Part shown: positions 22,901 to 35,200 of the stretch, in pieces
Numbering within the stretch: position 1 is the first letter of the stretch
Layout of the letters: each line of letters opens with the position of its first letter
Source of the DNA: Cristatella mucedo
Lineage: Eukaryota > Bryozoa > Phylactolaemata > Cristatellidae
Direction: 5' to 3'
Length of the DNA: 64,000 nt
NCBI GenBank assembly: GCA_009760855.2
Contig: WPIO01000001.1
Span: forward strand, 13,207,001 to 13,271,000
Made by a program: the position numbers and the translations under genes
Notes under the pieces: generated by a model
What the model was told of the DNA's origin: nothing
Seen by the model: the letters and a program-made list of their open reading frames with translations, nothing else
Database searches by the model: none

Positions 22901-23144
22901 TTCACTTATTAATCAATGGTCATGGTTTGAGACATCAGGTTTTGTGCACATGCAGTCTTGTACCATTTTTCGAGACCTGCAAGAAATAGATAATAATAAT
23001 AGTATATTTGTATATCGCCCTCAGAGAACGTAATCTCTTTCTAGGCACTTTACCTTTGCTACAAAAAAGTGCCGATCGAATGTTTAATGGTAGATAAGCC
23101 TTGCAAAACACGCACACGCGCACGCGCACACACACACACACACA

Positions 23145-23206
<62 letters not shown>

Positions 23207-26200
23207 CCCACAGTCCCTAGTTAGTTTGCATGAATGCACAAGGAGACCGGACGAAACCTACGGTTACAATGGCAGTATCCAACTGCTGTCAACCTTACCA
23301 GCTGGCCGACTCGCTAAAATTGCGAGGAGCTTGAAACCATCGCATTATATCATGACTTTATTAACAAGCACTCATAAAAGCACTATTGTCACTGGACACG
23401 TATGTGGCCCTCCCTGCATGAGCTATGGCTTTCAATCAAGCAATGCATTAAATGCCTTGCCCTGCATGGCCTTGAGTATCTCGTTTAGACTTATTTTTTC
23501 TTTTTGAATTCTGCATCTCAACCGCTAGATAAGCTCGATTGCAAGCTCGCAGCCAAAAGAGAGTGGTGATCTGCAGGTATTATAATTATCTCCATTGAGA
23601 TGAAAATTGAGTTTAGTGAATGGGGATATTCGATATTTTGCACCATGTCTTGCCTATAGCTGTCTGCATGTGAGCCAAACAACTTGCTTGAAAGCCTTTA
23701 TTATTACTGAGGAGATGCCTGACACGGTCGTTGAGATGATTTTTTAGAGTGGGATACTGGGTGCTTCTAGTAAATCTATCTTCACAATGTTCTGGTGTCC
23801 CACATTGGCTATGTTGGAAGCCAGAAGTTGCTGAAGAAACCGAAAGAATTGGCAATGTCGCCTATTTTCGCTTTTTGTATCCAACCGAAATCAGAAGTTT
23901 CTTGCCTCAGTTAAAACAAGCAGACCTGAACTTGTATTTCAAATTTCATTCTGATTACTGAAGTATTACCCGAGTCGTGGATTTCACAAAGCACAGACCT
24001 ACACTGGAAATGAAGCTGTGTAAAAAGTCACTAGAATGCACCTCAACAAGCTTCACGCCTGTATCTCGATCTACCAAGGTTCGACAAGTTTGGATACATG
24101 TCACATATTATGCAGAGATGGGTAATTTTGTTATTTATAGATGTGTTGCTTCCGGTTTGGATTGCATAAACATTTTTCTTTCATGCGAAAGTCGTCAGAA
24201 CTTCTGAGACCAGTTCTAACATATTTTTGTCTTTCGAAGAGTACCCTAAGCAAATATTCGATTGTCGGACAAATTTTGTAAGTAATTTTTTGATATTCCC
24301 CGGAAGGACCCTGTTCCAAAGTGACCTTTCATTAGACGACCACCTCAGCTCCACGGTCAAGTCTACCTGTTAAAAATGAAGAAAAAAGTCGGCTCCGTCC
24401 AGCATATTTCCTGTTGAATATGCACGAAATCTAGGTGTCATGTCCTAAAGTGACCTTTCGTTAGACGACCACCTCAGCTCCACAGTCAAGTCTGCCTGTT
24501 AAAAATGAAGAATGCTAGAAATTTAAACACTGAAACGGGTTTGAATTTGGATGGATTTTTTTAATGATGGCCATTGCATTCCAGCAGCTTACGTTGTGTG
24601 CACTATGCCCGAAGTGACTACTGATGCTTCCGGATTCCCAGCTCCTGCTTGGCGTAGCTGAGTTGGCGTTATGAAAATCTGCAAGGTTTATGTAAAGTGT
24701 GCTTTACATTTGCGCTAATGCACTTTGTGTTTACCAGTTTGGTTTAATGGCTGCAGATTAGTGGTTAACTTTAAATTTGCAGCAAGTACATTCGTTGAAT
24801 GAATACCAATCAATATCCGGCATCAGTATAAGCTGAATATTTTGGCCTTGCTTACGTGAATCTCGGCAGATTTTGAGCAAGGATTTTGTTTTTTAGGAAA
24901 CTACAGTACCCCCACACTGCTAAGAGCTAGTGAGCCACACCACCGACTGGCAAAGGCAACATTTCCAATAGGCGAAAGTGAAAATGAAACAACAAAATAT
25001 TTAAATAAGTAAATGTGCTCAATGTAAGCTGTGACTACCTAACTGGCATATCGCTTGTAGCTTTTGGTTAATCAATGGAACTAAAGGCTCTCATAGGTAC
25101 TGGCATATAGCACTGAGCTACAATCAACTGCAATCTCATCTCTCCAGACCTTGCTTTTTGTAGCGCATTCTTGATGTTCCCACCTCTAGAAACACTTATC
25201 TACCTGTATAATAAGCTAGGTTTGTTGGTTGGTCAGTATGAACGGCAGTCACTGATGTCACGTTTACAATGTACCTCTGTGACAGTACAGCAGTGATTTG
25301 TCACACTAGGTGAGATATTTTGCTAATTTGTATATATGGTTGTAACATGTTCTCTCATAGTCTTTCAGCTACATAACATTGCTAAAATTCAGGCTTGCTC
25401 AGACAGGGATATATCACATCTAAATTCATCCATGTAGTTGTGAGATTTCTTCTCGACTTCTGTAATTCACTGCTTCCTGGTCTACCGGCCTGTGCAATCA
25501 GCCGCTTACAGCTTGTACACAATTCTTCAGCTCGGTTTGTCTGTCGTGAGAGTCGCAGTTGCCACATGACACCACTTCTCGCCGACCTGCACTGGTTCCT
25601 AGTCAAGCAACGCATCGACTTCAAGGTTCTGTCACTCTCTTTTAGGTTCTTTCTTTCTTTGGCTCCAACCTACCCATCAGATCTACTTCCCCACCAGGCT
25701 AAGCGTCGTGCCAACCGAGTTTCGGAATCTAATCGTTTACTTATACCTCATACGAACCTCAAATCCTTTGGAGACCGTGCCTTTACTTCGGAAGGATTCC
25801 AAAGCCTGGAACTCACTTCCCACATTTAAAAAGAAGTTAAAACGCATCTATTTATCTCAGCATTTAGTGGGACCACGTGATTCGTCCTATACTGCTTATG
25901 TGTGCTGACACTGTGTCCTGTTCATGTCACCCCTAACCATGTTATGCATGTTGTCATTGAGCATGCTACCACTAACCATTCGATCGTGCTACCTTTGCAG
26001 CAAATGTAAAGTGCCTAGAAAGAAATGGAGTTTTCTGAGGGCGCTTTATCAAGTGTATTATTATTATTGCGAGAGCTGGTTTCGGGCTTGCAGCGGCCCA
26101 ATCGGGCTTATAGCTCGATTTCTTTTGCAACTAGGTGTATGCATGATGTGCCATTATGGCTGCTCGGGACCAGGGTGGTCGCTGAAGTGGTAGCTGAAGA

Positions 26201-29200
26201 CATGTGGTAGCCAGATTTTGATTCTTACCTCGGTGTGTTCTGCTGTCTTTGGGGCGGTTGGTTTCACTAAGACCAAGTCTGGGATCTTTCTTTCCAGCCA
26301 ACGACTCGGTGCTGGAGTTCCGTGAGCTTATAAATCTCTTGATTTCATTGCATATCCATACGGAAAGGGCTTACCAAGAAGGTTGCATCTGTAAGTTTTT
26401 CATTGATATGTCGTGTTTGCTTTTTTTCTCTCATGATTACTAGTTATGGACAAACCAAGCGTAATTCAAAAATTGGAAAGGCTAACGCTCAAAGTCGGCT
26501 CGCCAGCATATCTCCTGTTGATCTGCATGAAATCTAGGTGTGATGTCCTAAAGTGACCTTTCATTAGACAACCACATCAGCTCCACAATCAAGTCTGCCT
26601 ACTTTCAGCTGCATAACGTTGCTAAACTTTGGGCTTGTTTAGACAGGGATGCCACATCTAAGTTGATCCAGGCATTTGTGATATCCCGTCTTGACTTCTG
26701 TAACTCATTGCTTGCTGGTCTGCCGGCCTGTGCAATCAGGCACTTACAGCTGGTGCATAACTCTGCAGCTAGGCGTATCTGTCGTGAGCGTCCCAGTTGC
26801 CACATCTCACCACTTCTCTACGGCCTGCACTGGTTCCCAGTCAATCAATGCATCGATGTCAAGGTTTTGTCACTCGCTTTTAGGTACCTTCATTCTTTTG
26901 CTCCAGCCTACCTATCAGATCTACTCCCCCACCAGGCTAAGCATCGTGCCAGCTCCCTTTCGGAATTTAACTGCTTACCAATATCTCGCACAAACCTCAA
27001 ATTCTTTGGAGACCGTGCATGTAGTTCGTATGCTCCCAAAGCCTGGAACTCACTCCCGACTTCTGTCACGACATCCCCGGACTTGACCACATTTAAAAGA
27101 AATTAAAAATGCACCTATATATGACAGCATTTAGTGGGTCCCTGTGATTCGTCCTTTATGTGATTGTGCGCGCTGACACTGTGGCATGCTGCCACTAATC
27201 ACACTTGCATGTTGATCCCGTTTATGTCACCCCTAACCATGTTATTCTTGTTGTTTATCGAGCATGCTACTACTAACCATTCGATCGTGTTTGCTTTGCA
27301 GCAAATGTAACATGCCTAGAAAGAGATTGAGTTCTCTGAAGGTGCTTTATCAAGTATGTTATTATTATTATTATATTACCTCGGTTGAACTTTTTTATAA
27401 CTTTTTGCTTTTCAGCCACCGATCTGTTCTCTCAAAGCAATGCCAGGTATGTAAAGGCAGCCTGTTGCTCTGTTGTAAAATTATGCTAACAGCCGCCTTT
27501 CACCACTGCTCTCTGTAATTGTTTGAATGAGTGATCGACCTTATTTTGGTTTGCGAATTTCGAGGATCTGGTGTGTTGCTCACTGAGCCGTGCAATAGCA
27601 GTTCCAGCATAAATTAGTGTTGGTGAACCAAGGATCAGAAGCCTCAGCATGAATAGCTACTGCCTGTGCTCTCTCTCTCTTCCGCTCTCTTAATTTATCT
27701 GCCATTAGTGGCCCAAAATAATTAGGTCATTGTTTCGATGTGTTTTAAAACATTTCAGATGTGGCTATTAGCAGCATTAGTTGGTGCTTATGTATGCATG
27801 TGAGCCATTTAATTCCCCAGTGCAAATTAATTGATCGTTCCCGTCAAGTCTGTCAGATTGTGTTTTCGAGGTTCTACCGTAGTGTGCCCCCTAAGAGTTG
27901 TATCGGGATTCAGTTTTCTTGTATCTCTATCTGCAATTCCATGAAGCTGCAAAGACAGCATTTGTTACGGTTGGGTGTTTGCTATTTCTCACTGAAATAT
28001 TACGCAGCCTTTGGTGCGTATATGGTAGCCAAAAGCCTTCATGTCACGCAAACGAAGACAAAGTGAGAAGCGTAGGTGAATCAGAAGGATAGTCAAGGAA
28101 GTGAGTAGTACGTAAGAACCCGTACGTAACTGCAGCTGGAGAGGATATGCCAGAGTTGGTGAGAATTGTGGAAGTGATTTCCATAGTCGAGGAATTGTCA
28201 AACAAAATCTTCTGTCACCGACTGTCATTAAGTGAAGGAATAGCACAGTTAATTTTGTAGTTGATCTTTTTTATACCTAGCTCGCAATCAACCCACTGAA
28301 TTACCCTTGGACAAATTGCCCGGAGGTACCAGCTACTTTGCTGTAGTTTGCTTAGTCAGCTTGGTTCCCCGAAATGCATGCAGCTTATAATAATTATAAT
28401 GATGATACTAATAATAATAATAGGATGTTTTTAGTGCTCTAAGATAACTAAGTCGATGTTCAGGTGCTTTAAAACTCACTGCAAGAGAATCAATAACTAA
28501 GGATAGTTGCCATCCACGGTATCCTGCTTACCCATGTATGCAAAAGCACACAAGTATTATTTTTAGGTATCTTTATTTTGCCTGAGCCCGATGATATGTT
28601 TATAGGCAAGCATTGCCGACACTTAGATAGCAGGCATTACGGAGAAAGCGTAGCGGTCCTGAATCTGAGCTTTATAGTTTCTAATTGTGCCTAAGGTCAG
28701 GCGTCTGGGTTTTTGCACTTCTGACCAGGCTGTATAGATTTATTGCAAGTGAATAGAACTCGAATTCTGACCTGTTAGGCAATGCCTATGCTCTTGCATC
28801 CTTCATGTCTTTGACTAGCTGAATCGATTTGTGGCTGCTCACCATGCTGTTTCCCATACTATTTAAAAAACTGACAAGTAAAAGGGTCACATTATTTTGG
28901 CTGCAATTGGGGTGCACTATTTTACTTGAGAGCCAGTGCTAGGCGAAGGCCGGACTGAAGTGGGCTGTTCAACCACTTCAGTAATCGTGTTTGGCCTTTT
29001 TCTAATAACACAAGCTTGCTTTCTGAGCTACTTTGCACTACCTTCAACCATATGCCAATAGTTTTTTCTTAGGCATACCTTGTTAATCGACCTTACCCTA
29101 TTGATTAAGAATAATTTATTGATCTTGATCTTGCAGTTTATGAAGGCGTGTTTTTGCAAAAACCTGCTGTGAGCAATCGGGAGGTTGTAGAGTAAGGACT

Positions 29201-32200
29201 TTTCACATGGTTGCCGAATACTGGCAAAGCAATGTGTAGTTTGCATGTTTGCCTTCGCTTGGCTATTATGATTGCTTCTGTCGAGGTGCTTAGAAGATGG
29301 GACACGGGTTCGAATCACGTATTTAATGAGTTTTAATCACTTGCTGTCAACATGTTGGTGACATTTATCATTGTAAACGGCATCCGAACTGTTAGATCTT
29401 TACCCGTGTTGGCTTGATGTGAAAGCGTTGTGTTGTCAATATGTTATGGATGCTTAATATTGTTGGCTTTTATTGAGAAGGCTGGCTAGGTCACGGCTTT
29501 GCTCTTTCTTTTCAGGAAAACGTATAGTTACCTTTTTGGACCTTTTATAGGCACAGATACTCTTGCAAAGGTACACTTACCGGCCAGATATGCATGCATG
29601 TTGGCTTTCCATTTTTTTTAAAGCAAACTCCCTTTTTGCCAAATGGATGCTTTCTTATGCAGTAAATTATGCCTACTGCTGTTTTGCATAAAGCAAGCTG
29701 CATTTACATGATCAAACTTTTTATGACCCAATCTCTAACCAGCAAGATCCTTAAAAGGATGTGGCCAAAATCACCCACAAGCATAATAAATCTCAGAGGA
29801 AGTTGGATGAGTTGGTCATTCAAAAGTTGGCCTGTGTAAATATAGATTAACAGAGGTCAGGTTATTATTCTGTTTAACATGCAATTGCAACCAATTAAAA
29901 AGCATATGCATGCTTCAGTTCACACGATTCAGCTGGAGCACTTAATGCCCGATTTAAAGTATGACGTTAAGAATGGGAGAACAGGGTCCCGATCTCGAAC
30001 AGAGACTAACTGAGAGACCACTGGCATGGTAAACCGGGTGTGGCAGGTTCATTTCCTGCTTGATGTTAAATGTTCCATACTTGGTTCCATGTCCCGAAGC
30101 AGATGGTTAGCGGCCACTCGGTATTGTCATCCAACAACAATGCGTTTGTGAAACTATTTTGCCATAGATACAGTGCCGGCCTAAGTGTTAGATTTTTGCA
30201 CCTCGCAATCCAGGTCGTGAGATTGAGCCCTAATTCAGCAATTCTTTGTTGCCCACTGCAGATGGGAGTGATGTCTACTACAGGTTTTCTGCCACTATAT
30301 AAATGAGGCGGTTAAATCAGCTAACCTCTACTTTTACAGTCCTTTTCTGATTATGGCTCGACCTCTGATAAATGTTATAGTGAAATTTTACATTTTGACA
30401 ATCACAACATGATTAATGAGACCTTCGTGCTCCAAAGATAGTCATGTATGACGAGGTAGCATCTTGCAGAGGGTGCATGGGCCGGATATGGAACTACAAC
30501 ATGAGCATGTCTCAGTTTCTAGGTCCATGGATCTGTCTAGGCTTGGCCACTCAAATTTAAAATTGAGCTATTGAAGACAGCCACTGAACCTATAGAGTTG
30601 ATCATGAATATGGCTGCAAGGTTGATTACTCAATCCAAGAGATCCAGACATGTGTCTCCTTTGTTGCCAAATCAGCTGCATTGGCTCCTGATTGATCAAC
30701 GTATAAAGAGCAAAATTCTTATTCTGACCTACAGAGCTTGCCATGGCTTGGCTCCATCATATCTAGCTGAACTGCTTCTCCAGTTTCAACCTTCTCTAGT
30801 GCCCTCAGCCTATGGGCATAGTTTAACTGTTCTGTTCTTGCACTTAAAGACCATGGGTGCTAGAAGCTTTTGTCAGACTGGAGCTCACTTCCACAATTCT
30901 AACTAAACGACCTCTCTTCTGCTACCAACTCTGGTCCATCATTTCCAGCCTTCCTGCTCTGATAATATTTTTAGGTAAGCCTAGTGCCACTCCGAAGTTG
31001 GAACACCTCTCCCTCACAAATGTTTTATAAGCATGGTTGGTCCATCTGGTCTAGCGATATAGCTGCTACATTGCACCACTACTTCTGTCTGAACTTTACC
31101 GGCTTCCTATCAAGCATTGAATCGATTTCGAAATCCTTTGCCTGGCTTAAGCCTGGTTTAAACAGTGAGTCTTGCTTCCTACATACTTAAGTCTTACTGA
31201 GGCTTTCGATTTGTAGGGGGTTTAGACGGCAGTCTTGCTCCAAGTCTTGCTTCCCACTAGCTCTGCCCACAGAGCGTTCACGAGATAGCTGCCGAATTTC
31301 TCTGCGGCCACGCTTTGCTAAAGCAATTATTGGTAGAATTAACCTGCCCGCTATAGCCTTTACTGCTCGCCCCCTCAAAATCTGATTTTTGAACTCCGAG
31401 CTCAGTGTCCCATAAACAGGAACTCGCGTGGAATGCATCGATGAGTTCACCGACCAAGTCTCCACTGTGCCCCCCCCATTCCCCTCAAAGCAATGCAGTG
31501 GGCGTGGCCTGACTGGTTTTATGATTGGTCACTTGCCAAGTCTTGGATGACAAAGCAGAACCGGGTTTGGCTGCTGAGTGTTTGCCAAGTCTTTCCCAAA
31601 TCTGGACTCCCCCGTATTGGCAATGTATAAACCGAAGACTCGAGTAGGTAGGAAGCAAGACTTGCTGCCTAAACCAGGCTTAACAGGTCACTTTACTCCC
31701 TTGCGTCAGCTTACCTATCCAACCTCATTGATCCTCCAGGTTCCTTGCACCTTCTTGTTTTCTGTCATTGAGCTGGTTATCAGTGGCTACGTGTTAAGCT
31801 CTACCAGCCAATTAAAGTGCTGAGACAAAAACTTTGTGCACCCTGGGATCAACCTTACTATTTGAGAGTTTAATTGCCTACTGGCCAATATCATATCACC
31901 AAATTATAGAATTCACACGAGTTAGCAATATTTGTCACCAATCGTGCTCACTCTACCACACCAGTTTTCTTACCAGATGAAAAAAGCAGGAAATTACCCG
32001 GTTAATGCAGTATTCTCGGGCGCTTGTCTTAGTATGTTGATTATGTGCTTTTGTATGCTTTCGTAAGCAGGAAACCTTACTTTTCATTATGAACTCATCA
32101 TTGCCTCTTTTCAGTAAGTTGTAAAGCATCTGAATAGAGATTACGTTCTCACAGGGTGCTAAACAAAAGATTTATTATCGTTATTATAATCATTTCTGGC

Positions 32201-35200
32201 ATGTACAGTGGCTGCCATTTTCGAAGGATGTTATTTTCCAAACCCGGCAGAGTACCGAAATCAGTTTTAGTGACTTTATCAGGTATATCCCTCTCTAAAA
32301 ACATATTTTAACAACCGTGTTGGGCATTTTCTCAGCAATCAAGAGTTTGATACTTGCAATTTTGAGTATTATCAACCGTAGTCCTGGCATGGTTCCTTAC
32401 CTAATGATCTATGTGATGATCTAGCCGATCGCTTCTCTAGCTTCTTTGTCAACAACATAGACAAGATTAGGGAGTCCATCCCTAAGATGGCAGCACCCCC
32501 TGGAATATTGTCCCTCAATTCCATGCACTACCTCAATGTCTACGTTCAAGCAGGTCACTAGTGACCTCGTTCTGAAGTTCATATCCCAATCAAAGAAGAG
32601 AACTAGTTCTTTGGACTCTATTTCCACTATCCTGCATCTACGATGCATTGATCTTCTGCCATGCATAACTAACATCACAAATGTCATTAGCCTCAAGTCA
32701 TGTACCAGCACCTTTCAAAAAGGCTGTAGTCAGGCCACTACTCAAGAAAGCGACACTAGACCAAGAGAACTTGGAGCAAATTCCGCCCAGTTTCCCATCT
32801 ACCGTTCACATCAAAGGCCCTGGAACGAGTCGTGGCAGACTAGCTGAATTCATATTATTGAAACTTCAAACCTTGCTACTAAGTTCCAGTCTGGATTTAG
32901 AGCTATTTACTTCACAGTGTCAGCATTGCTTCGGGTGCAAAACGACCTACTTAGGAATGCAGACTTAGGTAGAGTATCTCTGCTTGTTCTGCTCGATCTT
33001 TCGGCAGCTTTTGATTCTATCGATCACCAAGTTCTTCTCGAGTGCCTCTCATCTCATCTGGGCATCACTGGTACTGCATTGCAATGGTTTAGGTCGTATC
33101 TCAGTGAGAGACTGCAGAGTGTTGATGTGAATGGACAAAGATCACCCAAGGAACCTCTGAAATCTGGGTACCTCAGGGCTCCTTACTTGGCCCCGTTCTT
33201 TTCACGGGTTTATACTCTCTTTCTTGCCGATGTGATTGCCAGGCACAATCTAGGCTTTCACTTCTGTGCAGATGACAATCAGCTAGCTGTACCTTTGCTT
33301 TGATCCCTCCCAGCCCTCCGGCATGCCGAATTCTCTCTAGTCCCTTGCTGCATGTATTGATGACATCCGCACATGGATGGCAGCAAATTTTCTTAAATTG
33401 CATGATGATAACTTATCTCGTTATGGGCAAACCAAGTGTGATTCAGAAGTCAGAAATGTTAATGCTCAAAGTCGGCTCCATCCAGCATATCTCCTGTTGA
33501 ATATGCACGAAATCTAGGTGTCATGTCCTAAAGTGGCCCTTCGTTAGACGACCACATCATCTCCACAGTCAAGTGTGCCTGCTTTCAGCTACATAACATT
33601 GCTAAAATTTGGGCTTTTTTAGACAGGGATCCCACATCTAAATTTGGTCCATGCATTTGTGACACCCCTCTTGACTTCTGCAACTCACTGCTTGCTGGTC
33701 TACCAGCCTGTGCGATCAGGTGCTTACAGCTGGTGCATATCTCTGCATCTAGGTTCATCAGTCGTGAGCATTGAAGTTACCACATCTCACCTTTTCTAGC
33801 TAGCCTGCACTGGCTCCCGGTCAAGTAACGCATCGATTTCCAGGTTTTGTCGCTCACTTTAGGTCCCTTCATTCTTTGGCTCCAGCCTACCTATCAGATC
33901 TACTCCCCCAATAGACTAAGCATCGTCTCGCCTGCTTTTCGGAATCTGACTGCTTGCCTATACTTCATACAAACCTCAAATCTTTTGGAGACCGTACCTT
34001 TAGTTCTAATGCTCCCAAAGCCTGGAACTCCCGACTTGTGTCATGACATCCCCTGACTTGACCACATTTAAAAGAAACAAAAAACACATCTATTTATGAC
34101 AGCATTTAGTGGGTCTGTGAGATTCGTCCTTCAGCGGTTATGCGTGCTGACACTGTGGCATGCTGCCACTAACCACACTTGCACGCTGACCCTGTTTATG
34201 TCACCCCTAGCCATGTTATTCTTCTTGGTTATCGAGCATGCTACTACTAACCATTCGATCGTGCTTCCTTTGCAGCAAATGTAAAGCACCTACAAAGAGA
34301 TTGAGTTCTCTGAGGGCACTATATCAAATGTACTATTATTATTATTGTGATGGCTCGAAACAGTGTAAGTAATCTTTACCTGAAAGAAGGAATGCATGTA
34401 CTAAATTGAACCATGTTCTCATAATCTTAGTAGAAACGTTTTAATACTGCAGAACACCATGGTTTTGCCATCTCAGGTGTTTGCCAAGACCTCTAAAGCA
34501 GTTTTATGTAGACGGTCCCAAAGCCTTTTAATCTAGAAGCGTTGTTGACTGGTTTCTCACTCTAACTTCATACTCAATTACTTGTGTAGCCAGGTCTGGC
34601 CTTTGCCTGTGCATGCTCGAACAGGATGTCTCAAAACCTTGACTATTTCCAAAGAAGTGCTCGGCACAGTCGTTGAGATGCATGCTTCAAGGGGTGAATA
34701 CTTGACTCATCCAAAAGTACTTGCTTTGCCATGGTCTGAAGATTGTACTTATAACAATCCTTCAAAACTGCAAATATTTCTTAACCTTCTAGAAACCAAA
34801 GAACAAGGGCATTTTGCATGGTTTCGACACCTATTAGGCTAACCAAGGTCGCAGCAGGCACAATTTGCAGCATAGATTGCCCCATCATTTTAAAACTGCC
34901 ACGTGCTACTATTTTTTGCCTGGATTTTGAGGTAGCCGACAATGTTTAAGATTTATGATGAAGTTTCTGTGCTAGCATGTATATCTGAGTCTGCATATCT
35001 GTATATCTGAGTCTGCATCTGCATTAATCAAGGTTAGACCTGTCATACTGTCACTGTTTTTTGTACCCTTATAGGTATTCTTTATCCCGATTATTTTTTT
35101 TATTATAAAATGCAAATTTGGATTGTTGATTTGCCTGAAATGTCAGCCGGATGCTGTGTACCTTCTAGAGTGAAATGATTGTCTTATCGTCTAATCTAAT

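Noticed and set aside
22935-23201. Cys/Val-rich ORF on the minus strand
   Set aside because: It is an artefact of the (CA)n repeat plus a LINE A tail.
23613-23855. 80-codon minus-strand ORF (with [20 protein letters not shown])
   Set aside because: It looks faintly coding-like, but has no recognisable domain, tail or splice partner. I left it unassigned rather than guess a mobile-element class.
34582-34842. 86-codon plus-strand ORF considered as a host exon
   Set aside because: It starts after a weak 'tgtgtag' acceptor and ends in a stop. Including it would break the continuous reading frame between the exons at 29570 and 38714. Part of it resembles 23690-23760, so it is more likely repeat-derived.
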